Positions 46,643-59,076 of a stretch of 64,000 bases of DNA are shown here, piece after piece. The position numbers and the translations under genes are program-made. This DNA comes from Epiperipatus broadwayi. Taxonomy: Eukaryota > Onychophora > Udeonychophora > Euonychophora > Peripatidae. The first letter of the stretch is position 1. The number at the start of each line of letters is the position of its first letter. The notes under the pieces are model-generated. The model ran no database searches, had not been told where the DNA came from, and was given only the letters and a program-made list of their open reading frames with translations. The stretch lies in NCBI GenBank assembly GCA_028023455.1, contig JAQFVV010012508.1:498001-562000 (forward strand). The letters run 5' to 3'.

Positions 46643-47530
46643 TTAATTTGAAAAAGATAAGATCGTTGATATTACTAAGAAAATGTAATTATTTTTTGCT
46701 AGAATATTTGTTTTATCAAAATTGATATCATGATTTGTTAATTTTATATGAGAATAAATAGCTGATGAATTGGATTTTTCTCTGACTGCCAGAATGTGTT
46801 CTTCCTTTCTAATATTTATTCTATGATTAATCTGTCCAATATATGTATGTGAACAGACCCTACATGGAATTTCATATACACCATGACACTCCAAAGCAAT
46901 TTTATCTTTAGGAAGTGGAAATATTTCACTAATTTTTTTATACGTAGTGTAAACTGTGTGAATATTATTTTTCTTTAAAATGTTACCAATTCTATCAGTT
47001 ACTTATATATGTCAAAATTGTCTTAATTTCTGATGTATCAAAATCTTTTTTCTTTTTATATGTACAAGCCCTATTAATAATGTTGTAATTAAAACCATTA
47101 TGAAGAAGCATTTTATTAGTAGCAAAAAGGTCCCGGTGAAAATGGCTATCATCAGAAAGTCTCTTTGTTCTATCCAATAATGGCTTTGCCACTGAAAATA
47201 GTTGTGCAGGATGGTGATGAGAAGAAAAATGCAGATACCTCCCAGTGTGTGTTGGTTTTTTATATATACCATGGGATAAAGAACCATCTTCCCTTCTTTC
47301 AATCAAAACATCTAAAAAAGGTAATTGATTATTATTTTCTATTTCCGTAGTAAATTTAATATTGTTGTGAAACGAGTTTAAAAAATTAAAAAAGTCATCA
47401 AGAGCATGCTTACCATGAGGCCAAATAACAAAGGTATCATCAACATACCTCAGCAATATAGAAGGTTTTTTAACTGCTAAAGTCAAAATTTTATTTTCCA
47501 AATCCTCTATAAAAATAAAATAAATTTTAA
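46643..47530 (-). pseudogene. Penelope-like element, RT C-terminus plus GIY-YIG
   Basis: Minus strand, starting at FIEDLENKIL. RYVDDTFVIWPHGKHALDDF (catalytic YVDD intact), LPFLDVLIERREDGSLSHGI, then YKKPTHTGRYLHFSSHHHP. After a frame change, PLPKDKIALECHGVYEIPCR and VCSHTYIGQINHRINIRKEE begin the GIY-YIG domain. The fingers/palm N-terminus is missing (5' truncation) and the C-terminal block ends abruptly near 46690. The antisense frames here are shadows. Confidence 0.9.
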
Positions 47531-47534
47531 AACT

Positions 47535-47700
47535 TCTCAACCAATATATGAGGAGAAAGAAAACAATAAAAACGATTTTAAATCTCATGCGCATTCTTAT
47601 TATAATTTGAGAAAGAGAACGCTCTGAGGAAGGTACTTGATATTGTACTGAAACGTCAGCATTTAGCTTTTTTAACTACACGGAATATCCCGCAAATAGT
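47535..47700 (-). mobile_element. Terminal-repeat remnant of the minus-strand PLE
   Basis: Lies directly upstream of the truncated PLE coding region and holds the hammerhead-like motif at 47621-47660 in antisense to the coding strand. That is the same relative orientation as the left repeat of the PLE at 37289. Confidence 0.6.
47621..47660 (+). ncRNA. PLE-type small hammerhead motif
   Basis: Stem I GCT (47621-47623) with AGC (47658-47660); CTGAGGA (47624-47630); one extra A; stem II G-GTAC/GTAC-T with loop TTGATATT; GAAA (47650-47653); C-GTC (47654-47657). The self-complementary ACGT leaves no loop for stem III, as in the small PLE hammerheads reported to work as dimers. The extra A before stem II departs from the canonical core. 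Confidence 0.6.
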
Positions 47701-49567
47701 AATAATAATATGGCATCTTTTATCCTTGAAAATATTACAATTAACACACATATATATATATATGCAATCTATTTTAATATAACTCAATTATTATTATGCC
47801 TTTATAATTTATCTATCCCGGTCATAGACAGCCTGTATAAAGCATAAAACCCTTTTGTTTGGATGCAACTTTAATATACACATTTTTATTGTGTGGCATA
47901 TTTAATTTGCCTCTTTAATTTAAACAATTGCTTTAATCTTTGTGAAGTTATAACAAGCTAATAAAAGCTCCTTCTATTATAAAGTCCACATGATGTTAAA
48001 ATATCTCAAAAGGAATCTTTATCCTAATTGTTATTTTATCTAATATGAATTCATTATTATGGAAAAATCTCCAATCTCCTAACAAAGATATATATCTCAC
48101 TGGAATCGTTCTTCAAATGTGCTCTTAATTAAGTGAAAACAGATATACAAGTGTTAAAATAATCAGACTTACAATTGTGGAAAATCATTTTCACTCCACA
48201 GAAGAGAAGAAATCGCTAAAATATTTTTTTTATCTTTTATTTTATTATTATGATATCTGAAAAGTTATGTATTTAAAGGTAATGTATATAAATGATTGTG
48301 TTCCTGTTTATAATATTTTGAGAGATTGCAGGGGGAGGGGATTTATGTATGTTTTATAAACATCTATATGCACAGAGTTGCTACTTTAATGTTTGTTACA
48401 TATTTTCCTTGAATTTGTCTATAATTTCTATTATTAGTAGTATACTTTTAAAATTAACTGCTATATCCACGTGTTTATATTAGCCTTTGGTTATACTTTT
48501 GCTATATACGTTATAAGTATGAGAATATGGTTTGAAGTTTGTCATTTAATTGTTATTCCAATGCCTTTCTTTTAATTATGGGTATTTTCTGCTCTTGATC
48601 ACTTTATTGTGACAATAATGTTGATGGTTTCTTATTTTGCTAAGATATTATTTGTTAATCTTTTCCTTATTATGGCGGTAGATACTAATGGGACACACAT
48701 ATATGATACTGCTCTACCCACTTCAGTGTAGGTTTTTTTTTTTCATCATCATTGCCCATAAATATTTAGGGATTCCAATTTGTGTACTATAAAGGCATTT
48801 GTGCGATTATATTCCTCTATTCTTATTATATAATTTCAAATGACTCATGTGTTGAATAAAGTATTGAATTTGTATTTCTCTACTCCACCAGCTTTGTTTA
48901 TCTAAAAGTAGTACAACATACTTCTTCATATTAAATCATTTAAATTATAAAATATATATTAAATTGTACACGAATTTCAATGTAAATATATTTTATTATA
49001 TTACTAGCCATATTATTGGTATATTCAGATGCGCGAATTTCCCTTAGTATGTATAACTGATTACTCAATTCGACTGTAGGAGGTTTCTCTTTATTTATTT
49101 ATCTGTATAATCCAACTACATCACGGATATGATATATTACACGTATATTATATCCAACTGATGTAATAATCGAGGTAAATGTTTTGTTAATTTATTTTCT
49201 GTAAATAATAGTAAATAAGTTATATGTGTTTGTCAAACTGTAAACTAAAAGAAATATATTTAGCCTTTGTAATAAATATTTTATTTTATTCTTTAATTAA
49301 GTTTTTGTATCCGTTGCCATTTATCACATCCATATAACAGAAAATCCATTCAAATAGTAAAAGTATACATAAGAGTACATATTATTGTGAAATTAGCATA
49401 TTCATACAATTCATGCAATCTCATATATATGTAATTAGGTTTCTATAAGATTACTTTATTGGTACTGTTGTTGTTAGTGTATTTAGAGATGTATTTGGTA
49501 CAACAAAATGCCCTTTTACCTACTGCATCACTTTAGCTTTGTTATTGTTAAATAATTATTTTTAAAT
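47701..49567. other. Anonymous AT-rich sequence
   Basis: About 1.9 kb with no recognisable gene or element. Confidence 0.55.
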
Positions 49568-49586
49568 TTTAAGAAAACTTGAACCA

Positions 49587-49661
49587 CTAAACATCACATG
49601 ATTGCTCTTGTTAGCACAAGATGTCATTACTATATGGAGAGTTTTGCTGTATTTTGAATTG
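49587..49661 (-). mobile_element. Foldback family 1, copy 8 (75-bp relic, 19-bp TSD)
   Basis: An exact 19-bp TSD TTTAAGAAAACTTGAACCA flanks it (49568-49586 and 49662-49680). Inside are ACATCACATGATTGC, TTAGCACAAG and TATATGGAGAGTTTTGC, the two edges of the family with all of the middle removed. Confidence 0.8.
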
Positions 49662-49680
49662 TTTAAGAAAACTTGAACCA

Positions 49681-50280
49681 AAAATAAGAGTAAATCTTTG
49701 CTAACCAATATTATATTTAAACCTATCTTTAGATAAACTGGTATTTCTTATAAAGGAAGAAAGTGCTGATAGGATAGTAAGAAAATAGGATTCTTATTGT
49801 TATTATCACTGCTATTTAGTTAAAAGGACCTTATTTATATTATCATCTTAGATTACCATTGCAAAGCCAGAATTCTTTACAACTGAATTATTTAATATTT
49901 AAGAACCATGGGATCATTATTATTACTATTTATTATTATTGTTTATGGAATATAATTAAGACTTATCAATCAATCATAGGTCTATCCACATCTTATAAAT
50001 AATGTATTAGTTAATGTGTACTTAATCCATAAGAGAATTTATTTACTTATTGTTCACTTAGTCCTATAAGAGGACTTATCTTAGATTATATGTTTATTTG
50101 ATGTCTTAGAGATCTTATACGAGTCCAGACCTGTGTTTAGACATATTTTATTTTATGGTTACTTGGTCATTCATTGGAAGGTTAAATTCATGGATTTTGG
50201 CTTACCCAATGTGTTAGCTTTTGATTGACCATAAAGTACTAATCGATTGCAGGTTACAATTCAAGATTAAAATCCATAAT
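49681..50280. other. Anonymous AT-rich sequence
   Basis: Nothing recognised. Confidence 0.55.
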
Positions 50281-50289
50281 ACCATACAA

Positions 50290-50685
50290 CAGGGGTCCCC
50301 AACCTTTTTGCACTTAAGAGCACATTCTATAATACCGGCCAGGTGGCGGGCACAATTTATTTTTTCAACCAGGTGGCAGGTATCATTTATTTTTTCAATG
50401 TAAATTTATAGTTGATATTGTTAATAATACACATAATGTACAAAAAAATATTTATTTCAAAAATAAAATTTTAACATATAATTAACGTTTATATTTTTAG
50501 CTGTAAAAGTATAGTATGCCCTACAATTTGATTACAATATAATACAATAATTTATAAGAAATTTTAAAAATTAAATTTATTTGTATCAGATAAATAAATT
50601 TTTATCATGTTCGGATGGCAGCAGGCACACATAAAGTGGTCTGCGGGCGCCGTGGTGCCTGTGGGCATAGAGTTGGGGATCCCTG
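50290..50685. mobile_element. hAT-type non-autonomous DNA transposon (396 bp)
   Basis: Terminal inverted repeats CAGGGGTCCCCAACC and, at the other end, the complement of CAGGGATCCCCAACT. Exact 8-bp TSD CCATACAA at 50282-50289 and 50686-50693. CAGGGGTCCCCAA-type ends and 8-bp TSDs are standard for hAT elements of animals. The interior is AT-rich with GC-rich subterminal blocks (GGCCAGGTGGC, GGCGCCGTGGTGCC). No transposase, so it depends on a hAT elsewhere. The 60-codon frame at 50221 is incidental. Confidence 0.95.
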
Positions 50686-50693
50686 CCATACAA

Positions 50694-51512
50694 TAAATAT
50701 TTAAGCTACTCTCTAACCAAGCATAAGATAAAAATTATCAAGAATAAAGCAGGCGTTGTATTTCATTTATATAGAGAGAAGGTTGATTAAAACATTTTGA
50801 TTAGAAAGAAAATCAATATTTAAATCAATCGTCCATTGTACTGTATATTAATAAATAGAATACAAGAATAAACGGCCACTTTCTTCTTGTTAAATTTTGG
50901 CTTTATGCCAAATTACAGAGTATTTAAAAATAATTCCTGTATGGTGTTACGCGTTTTAATCTCAAATGTTAGATATATATTTAGTTATTAATAATTAAAA
51001 ACTATTAACATCTCTTTGGAGTTTTTCTATGGTGTTTTTTAATTTCTAGTGGAAAATGTTTATATTTTTAAACATAGTTTTACAAAGACTTTGTACTTAA
51101 TTGTTATTAAACTTCTTTATAAATTTCTTTACTACTTGTAATTTCTGTTACATTTTATATCCAAATCTATGTTTTACATGTATATGGTTAAAAGTTTAAA
51201 CACTAAAAACATGATTAGAAAACAATTAAAAACACCTTTATAATTGACTATCTGCTTTATCACCATTACCATTAATGATTTTATAATTATTTCTGCCACA
51301 TTAATAACAGTAAATTTCCATCTGTAATGATAATCTAGATAATATTTTCTTAGGTAGGCAGTTTAGCCCACCTTTTGTAGGTCTTTTTACATTCATGGTA
51401 TGAAAGGAGAATCTAAATATGGATGACCAATCATGAAATTCCTTTCCAAATAAAGTTCCTGTAAAATAATTCATCAGTGACCAAAATGTCTTATGAAAGG
51501 TTTACAAAGGAG
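50694..51512. other. Anonymous AT-rich sequence
   Basis: Nothing recognised. Confidence 0.55.
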
Positions 51513-51513
51513 A

Positions 51514-52088
51514 CTTCCAATCTGCAGTATAAGTTTCACTGCTTTCCAACTGCAGTATAAGTCTCACCACTTTCCAATCTGCAGTATAAGTCTCACTACT
51601 TTCCAATCTGTGGTGTAAGTTGTACTACTTTCCAATCTGGGATATAAGTCTCAATGATTTCCAATCTGGGATATAAGTCTCACTGCTTTCCAATCTGTGG
51701 TATAAGTCTCACTGCTTTAAAATCTAGGATATATGTCTCATTGCTTTACAATCTAGGATATATGTCTCACTGCTTTACAATCTGTGGTATAAGTCTCACT
51801 GCTTTCCAATCTGGGATATGTCTCACTGCTTTACAATCTGTGGTTTAAGTCTGACTGCTTTCCAATCTGTGGAATAAATCTCACTACTTTTCGATTTGTT
51901 GTATGTCTCACTGCTTTACAATCTACGTTTTAAGTATGACTGCTTTCCAATCTGGGATAGAAGTCTCACTGCTTTCCAATCTGTGCTTTAAGTCTGACTG
52001 CTTTCCAATCTGTGGTATAAATCTCACTACTTTCCAATGTACAGTATAAGTCTCACTGCTTTCCAATCTGCAGTATAACACTGACTGT
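51514..52088. repeat. Minisatellite, 20 copies of a 29-bp unit
   Basis: Consensus TTTCCAATCTGTGG + TATAAGTCTCACTGC. Variants at the centre (CAG, GGA, TGG) alternate in patches, and two copies are 27 bp. Copy 1 starts at 51514. The unit length is not a multiple of three and stops abound, so it is not coding. Confidence 0.95.
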
Positions 52089-52455
52089 TTTTATAATATC
52101 AAATACTTTGCAAAAATATTAAAATCACAGTTGACACAAAAATCTCACAAATAGCATGGAAATTTTACAATAACTCAGTTTTATACTATTCTAACTGACT
52201 GAAAGCTGAACAATACAAAATGGAAAGAATAACTGAAAGAGCAGAAAAGGAAGACAAAAAATATTATTTGCATTAGAAATAATATTTAGTCTTTGATTCG
52301 CTAATATCTTATACTGTAAAGTAGCAGGATATATTTATAATCAGGTACTTCTTACAGTTAATACATATCTTAAGCTCATGATATTGTTATCCATTTATCC
52401 TCTTAGCAATCTAATTCACTAGCCAGCATAGTCTCTGCACTGACATCATATATTA

Positions 52456-53065
52456 TCAATTATTATTAGTCATTCATTAGATTAGAAATTGTCTACTTTA
52501 ATGAATAGTATTTCTGTAGTCTAATTTTCACTACACCCCTCTCATGCAAGATAGGCACTGGTATCTATCTGCTTTCAACACCTTGTGAAAGGATGTTATC
52601 GTAGGCATATGACCAAAGACATGAAAAAAATATATGACCCCCAAAATCCACATTTTGTACTAAACAAGCACTCATCAATTGACACAGATCATAATCTCGT
52701 AGATATAGAATTATTACATTTTAATTGTAAAGTGCTAAACTTACTGCTCTCACAACTTTGATACAAACCACTTGATGGAAATAAATTAATAATTTTTATT
52801 AGTCATTCATTAGACTAGATATTATCCACTTAATGGATAATATTTCTGTAGTGTAATTTTTACTACACCACCATCATTCATCCACTTTTAACACATTGTG
52901 AAGAAATGCAATCATAAACATTAGACCAAAAACACATGTAAAAAAATGTATTGTTCTGAAGATGTACATTTCGTGCTGAACCAGAACCCATCAGTTCACC
53001 CATATTACAATCTCTTACATATATCTTGGAGTGGTGTAATGAAAATTGTACTACAGAAATATTCA
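52456..53065 (-). repeat. Tandem units of hammerhead family 3
   Basis: Two units with period about 331-334 bp (TTATTAGTCATTCATTAGA at about 52467 and 52798). Minus-strand cores: TTGATGA (52678-52672) and CTGATGG (52994-52988) with AGCAC, GAAAT, ATC. In the second, stem I is TGAA/TTCA instead of the usual CCAA/TTGG, so both strands changed and pairing is kept. A piece of the reverse orientation (TGGTGTAATGAAAATTG, 53033) closes the array. Confidence 0.75.
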
Positions 53066-53544
53066 TCATTATATGACTAAAATTTAAGGACTCAAGGGCC
53101 TGACTGTGTGGACTAAAGACATTGTGCTTCTTATGTTGAAATAAAAAAAATAAATGAATTGGTTACAATAGTGTGGTCACCCCCTACCCAACCTTTGATC
53201 ATTAACATAGCTGAGATTACAAATAAATTAGATATGATTCAAAATATAAAATATTCAGTATTAATCAACAAATGATATGTGATGACAAGAATGAAAGGAT
53301 GGAATGAATGGTACTTTATTAATCTTTAATATTTTAATCAATGTTAAAAGGAAGATGGTAAATTTATTACATCAATCATTTCAAACCCTAATATAAAAAT
53401 AATAAATTCAAAAGGAAACAATAAAACCCCTTTTTATTCTGCGGATGTGAGATGTAAAAAAAATTTGAATTGTTTTGATTTTTTTTTTTAATTAAATCCA
53501 GGATTATAATATTAGACTTAATTTAACATTTTCTTATAACGTGA
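53066..53544. other. Anonymous AT-rich sequence
   Basis: Nothing recognised. Confidence 0.55.
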
Positions 53545-54025
53545 TAAATTGTAACATTTTTATTTACAAATGTTAAACTCACTCCACTCACAACTTTGAC
53601 ACCATCCATCTCAAATAAATACAATAATGATTATTACTAATCATTTATTAAACTAGAGATTATCTCTAGCACAGATATAAACTTTAAACCTCAGTTAAAA
53701 ATTAATATATCTGATTTTTTAATTTTTTTTTACATATACAGACACTTGGAGTTATTCACCTTTCTCTTTCTCATGTGTAATATCTTTAAAGATATATTAA
53801 ACAACCTCCATACTTCCACATTCTTTTTTAAATTCATGTAAATAACGATACAATAAAAGACAAATGCCCCCCAAGATGCTTTCATATTGAACCAGCATTC
53901 ATCAATTGGCCGAGGTCACTATCTCTCATATATATCTCTATTATATGATGAGTATTTATCTATAGTAAATTGTTACATTTTTATTTACAACAGTCAAACT
54001 CACTCCACTCACAACTTTGACACTG
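53545..54025 (-). repeat. Tandem unit of hammerhead family 3 (~421-bp period)
   Basis: The block GTAACATTTTTATTTACAA followed by ACTCACTCCACTCACAACTT occurs at 53548-53597 and again at 53968-54017, so one full unit lies between. Minus-strand motif at about 53920-53880: CCAA, TTGATGA, ATGCT, GGTTC, AATAT, GAAA, GCATC, TTGG. At stem II the usual G-C closing pair is replaced by A-T, a paired change. Confidence 0.75.
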
Positions 54026-54914
54026 TGATAAATTGTAAGCAAACTATTTTTTCATAAGAAGTCAATCGTTTGAGCTTTATCGTAGGCTGAGTTCACTTTA
54101 ATTAGCCAAGCTTAGATTTTTCTCTGATCACTACATTTATTTGCTAATTTACATATTTGAAATATCAAAATTGGATACAATCAAAACCCTTAATAATCAC
54201 TGTTTTTCTTTTTTTTAAAAAAAAATTCTTTTAATTTAAATAAAATTACATCTCAACAATGACTCTAGGTTATTTATTTTTTTTAGTTACGTGATTATGC
54301 TAACCGGTTTAAACAATTTTTATTTCAAGGAAAAACTTTAAAGGTAAATATTATTTAATTTAAGTAAGGGATACATTTTAAAAAATAATAATAATAAAGA
54401 AATAATTCTATAAGTTATACATGGAATCAAATGATGTTCACGCACCAAAGTGAAAACTCCCAAGTTAAACGTAAATATTCTATTCAGTTGGCTAAACGAA
54501 GATTTTGTTTTAATTTTATTCAGTTAGCTGGAAATCGATCCAGGAACTGTCACGAATACGTTAAGTTGCGTAGATAATATACGCTATGATGATAATGATG
54601 TAAAGTTTATACTAAAAAAAATTAAATTGAAATCCACAATTCAGGTAAGTCAACAAAAATTATCATTTTACCTATAGTGGTTAATTATTATTACATTTTA
54701 GTTGAATTAATAAAAGAACTGTTAATAATAGAACATATGCAAGAATAACTATTTATATATCGTGAACAGATAATTTAAAATTAATTAACAAAATAAAATT
54801 AAAGTAGAATTACTAGTAATTAATTTTTAATTAAATGGATCGCACTTTTTATATGATGTATGCTTTAATATTAGCATAGATTTTGTTTTAATTTATATTA
54901 ATAAAAATATATAT
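54026..54914. other. Anonymous AT-rich sequence
   Basis: Nothing recognised. Confidence 0.55.
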
Positions 54915-55030
54915 GTCAAGCATTGGTGGTCGAGAGGTTAGCGACAGCTGCTTTACATGCAGTTGTCACGGGTTAGCGGGTTCGCTTCCCGACTGATGCT
55001 ATGACACATGAGAGAGAGAGAGAAAAAAAT
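54915..55030 (+). mobile_element. tRNA-derived SINE, copy 9
   Basis: GTCAAGCATTGGTGGTCGAG; CTGCTTTACATGCAG; GGGTTCGCTTCCCGAC; TGATGCTATGACACATG; then (GA)n and A-rich tail. It shows the complete length from 5' end to tail. Confidence 0.9.
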
Positions 55031-55903
55031 ATATATATATGTGATTAAATATTAGATAAATCGGTATTTGTTTTTCATTTAATATTTTTGTAGAAATAAA
55101 ACAAATCTATAGTCTTAGTCATTATATAATTATTGCAGATAAATGATCAAATAGGTTTTAAATATCCCCCTACACAGCGTTGGTATCCCAATATTCTCTT
55201 ATGTAAAAACAATTGAATGAGAAAGCATTATTCAATAGACTTGCTGACTGCCGGTTTGGTGAAAGTTTGTTCAATTTTTCATTTACTCTCTGCCTAAAAA
55301 TAGATCAATAACCATTCAGTAAGCAATATTGGATGATTACCTGAGAGATTAAGCACAAATATATCTGAAAGAATAATTCTGATCCTTATTCGAATCTAAA
55401 AATAATTGCTAGTTTTATCTGACTCAACTTGACCACAGATCGTAGATAATGATAGACAGTTGTACTATTCTTATCCTATGAAGATCTTCCTATGGTTATT
55501 ATGCGAAATATAAAATTTAACTGCTTAATTCCATTCATAATAAAAACGGTCTGATAAGAAGGGTAAAATATGGTTTTGAATTGATAAAAAATAGTTTTAA
55601 TTACCTATCTCAATTTGTAGACGAAAACAAAGTTTACATTCATTTTCTAAACAAATATATACAATCCATCTCTAATATGTTAAATTTCTCATAGAAGTTT
55701 TTAAATAAGATAGATGCCTATATACTAATAATGGAAGCTAATACAAAATTAGAAACTTTATTAGGATATTAATATTTTTTTGCTACTTTTATATTTATTT
55801 TTACATAATTGTATATACTTTGCTTTGTGTGAGCAAAATGTATATATATATAAACAAAACAAGTTATAAATTTCGTAACTTGTCTTTAGCTTGCATTTTA
55901 TGC
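55031..55903. other. Anonymous AT-rich sequence
   Basis: Nothing recognised. Confidence 0.55.
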
Positions 55904-56270
55904 TCACTAGATGGAGCTTTACCAATAGCTCCTAACAAGCTTTGTTTACATAAATGCCGAGAGAGATAGAATTCAATATCTCTTTCATTGTCTCCCATCT
56001 CCAGACCGTGGTTTCGAGCTAGTTGGCTCACGTCAGTGAAGGGTTGGAAGACTAGAAACTAGATCTAAATACTAAATCTAAAATCATCATTTATCAAACA
56101 TGTTTCTATCAGTTTGAAAGCATGAAATTTCTCAGACACATAATGTCTTCAAATCCAGCTTAACAAACTAGATAGAGGTTGGAGACAACGAAAGAGATAT
56201 TGAATTCTATCTCTCGGCATTTATATAAACAAAGCTTGTTAGGAGCTACTGGCAAAGCTCCATCTAGTGA
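55904..56270. mobile_element. Foldback family 4 with hammerhead motif
   Basis: Arms of about 85 bp pair almost perfectly: TCACTAGATGGAGCTTTACC, CTCCTAACAAGCTTTG and TGCCGAGAGAGATAGAATTC on the left, with their complements at 56180-56270. The spacer carries the motif at 55999-56041 on the minus strand. The frame at 56179 reads through an arm and is not a gene. Confidence 0.8.
55999..56041 (-). ncRNA. Hammerhead motif, one core substitution
   Basis: On the minus strand: stem I CTTCA (56041-56037); CTGACGT (56036-56030), final core A replaced by T; stem II GAGC/GCTC (56029-56026 and 56019-56016), loop CAACTA; GAAA (56015-56012); stem III ACC/GGT around loop AC; C17 at 56004; stem I TGGAG (56003-55999), five pairs with one wobble. 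All helices form; A9 to U should impair cleavage. Confidence 0.7.
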
Positions 56271-57184
56271 TCATATATATATACTAACATTTAAGAGCAT
56301 AAAACTAAACAAGTCAATAAATAATCAAAATTACCCCAAATTCACAACTCAACCAGACTGGCCAAGAAAAGTAAACTCTAACTACCAATGGTTTCACTGC
56401 TACAAGCAGATGTCTCAAGTCTAAAGAACAACAAAATAACAACATATATAAATTAAACATTACCCACAATTCCACTTATGCTCACACACCCTTAATATTA
56501 AAAGAACCTTTAAATAAGTTAATTGCTTCGGAATAATAAATTACTAATAATAAAGATTCTTTAATTCTTTTTATTTCATTTCTCTCAAAGAAGGCAACCT
56601 TAGCTTCATCAAAATTAAGAGCGTAGCCTGTTTTAATAGTGTGATAGTGTTTTAGAGTTCATTTTTTGGCTAGTTTTCTTGAGTTTGTGAATTTGGGGTA
56701 ATTTTGATTATATATATATATTAATATTTAAATCCCAAGGTTTTATATTTCAATACAATTAAAATATTGATTCATCACACAATTCAAATATCAGTGAACC
56801 ATGCCTCTTACTGCTCAAATTATTTTTTTCTTCTCATATTATCTTTCCAGATATGCTTCTATCTCATACTTCAGTAATTTAAAATTAATGTAGAGCCTCG
56901 TTGTGCTTTATTACATAAATGGGTACGCTGTATAATTCCAGAGTTTATTTAGGTCTCAAATATATATACAAATAAAATGTCTGTTAATTAAAAAAAACTA
57001 TTGTAATAACAACAGTTGAAAATGGTTAAAAAATTAACCCAAAATATTTCCATTTTCTGTGCAGAAGTACTTTCAGTTAATTTTTTGAAATAATGGCAGT
57101 TGAGGAGGATTGAGGAATTAAGCAAAAGTATTTCGATTTTCTGCAGATTGAAAGACTGTATATAATAAATAATTACCATTATAT
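56271..57184. other. Anonymous AT-rich sequence
   Basis: Nothing recognised beyond chance open frames. Confidence 0.5.
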
Positions 57185-57283
57185 TGTAACATCATCATAA
57201 TCATCATCATCATCATAATAATAATAATAATAATAATAACAGCAGCAACAACAACAACAATAATAATATTAATAATAATAATA
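57185..57283. repeat. Trinucleotide microsatellites (ATC)n, (AAT)n, (CAA)n
   Basis: Compound run of CATCATCAT, AATAATAAT, CAGCAGCAACAAC and AATAATAAT immediately upstream of the two-ORF LINE. Confidence 0.9.
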
Positions 57284-57541
57284 GGATCCTCACCAGAGAT
57301 CGCCTCTAGTTTATTAGGTTTATCTGGGCATAATTGCTGAGATAGTCTTGACTTCGTTTAAGGAGAAGCCACAATACATCACATCACATCACAGATCATG
57401 CTCATCAATTTACTAGAATTTCACAAAATATTCCAATAACAGGTAAGAGTTTTGATCTACTAATAACTATAAGATAGAAAATTAATAGCTGAATCTAAAA
57501 AAGAGAAGAGAATACAAAAGGCAATTCAGTTCGATTACATA

Positions 57542-58870
57542 ATGGACTTAGGTGACCAGCATCCAGCCATGATGTCCACCAGCTTAGACATGCTTAAAAG
57601 TTCCTATGCACAGGTTGCAAAATCACAATCATCGATAAATATTTAAAAAAAAAAAGATGAAAATGATCTGCGGTTGGGTTGCCCAATAAAAACGCAGCAA
57701 ACTCCCAGATTTCATCGCTCTACAGTAGGAGATCTGATGAAACTAGATCTCACCCCAAAACTATGGAAACTAATGTTAACATAACAAATGAGCCCTGGTC
57801 TACAGATAGCCTCAAAAAAAATCTCACCTAGGGATCTTTTCAATTTTCACAGAATGCTTCATTATCATAACAATTACGGGTAGGAACTGTTCACTCTACA
57901 TATTCCCTAGGAGCTACTAGTCAAAGAAATTTATAAGAAAAAACTATGGAATTCGATAGTTCATGTAGGAGACTATCCCAAATCTGCATTATTTGGCCAT
58001 TAAATTTGTAAATGAACAAGTAAAGAAAAGTTTTAACAAGAAGTTAAATCTCTGGGACAATACACATTAGTTATAATCAACCCTACTGGAGAAAACTTTA
58101 TTACTGGCCGAATTAAAAATACATACCTAGATTACTCTGACACAGATTTCATTAAACTAATGAAACTGTTCAGAGAGGTGATAGATTTTCAGCCTATGTA
58201 TATGAAAAATATACTCATCCTTATAGTAACTAACAATTATAGATTCAAAGTAAAATTGAGAGAAAACATATATTCTAAAATATTCTAAAACAAATTACAG
58301 GTCAAGATGCCATATTATTTCTTGTTATAAATGGTCTCAAATCACAGTGCTTCATTAATTGTAATATGAGAGCATCCCCCTTGCATCAATGTCCAAAAGA
58401 AGATAACCATTGTAATCAGGTCGTAATCACAGATGAAGATGTACCTTTGACAGAACATAAAATTGAGGTAAAAATAATATTGACACCAACAATAGTGAAA
58501 AGGTAATTTTGCAGACTACAAGTCTCAATAGTATTGAAATTTCTTCCCCTATTAACCTGGAAATCTCACCCTCTCTTAATAAAACATCCCTTGAAATAAT
58601 GGAATCGCTCATGATTTTTTCATCTCAGCTGGTTCCGGAAACTTCACAAACTACTAAAAACCAGGTCGATCTTTTTTAAAAAAAACAATAACAATCCAAA
58701 GAAACTCAAAATTCTAGAATATGAAAGGAGTGACAATGATTCCCCATCTTCAATATTTAGGAAAAAAGCTAACACCACACAAAGTCACAATGACTCTGAT
58801 ATAGATATATACTTGTCAGAAGATAGCCCGATGAAAGAATTAAGAAATAATATTAACAAACACAAATAAT
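57542..58870 (+). pseudogene. LINE ORF1 (RNA-binding, zinc-knuckle protein)
   Basis: ATG at 57542 opens MDLGDQHPAMMSTSLDMLKS, followed in shifted frames by FVNEQVKKSFNKKLNLWDN and by NPTGENFITGRIKNTYLDYS. Then comes QCFINCNMRASPLHQCPKED (58348-58407), a CCHC-type knuckle whose histidine position is disturbed. The tail is Ser/Asp-rich. In an intact element ORF1 protein coats the LINE RNA. Confidence 0.65.
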
Positions 58871-59076
58871 GTTTTGCTTGAAAATTCCTTCACATATAGA
58901 AAAATGAGATCCAGAGATATTTCTCTCAAATCTACACAAAATAATTAAACACTGCACATCTAGTGATCCCTTAAAAATATTTTACAGCTAACTTTGTTAT
59001 AATATTTACATTTATCTTAGATTAAAAATTGTTATTTTCTAGACTTGATATATATGTGCACACACATACAAATAAT

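Noticed and set aside
51514-52088. CRISPR array
   Set aside because: Repeats are directly adjacent with no spacers, in an animal-type genome; it is a minisatellite.
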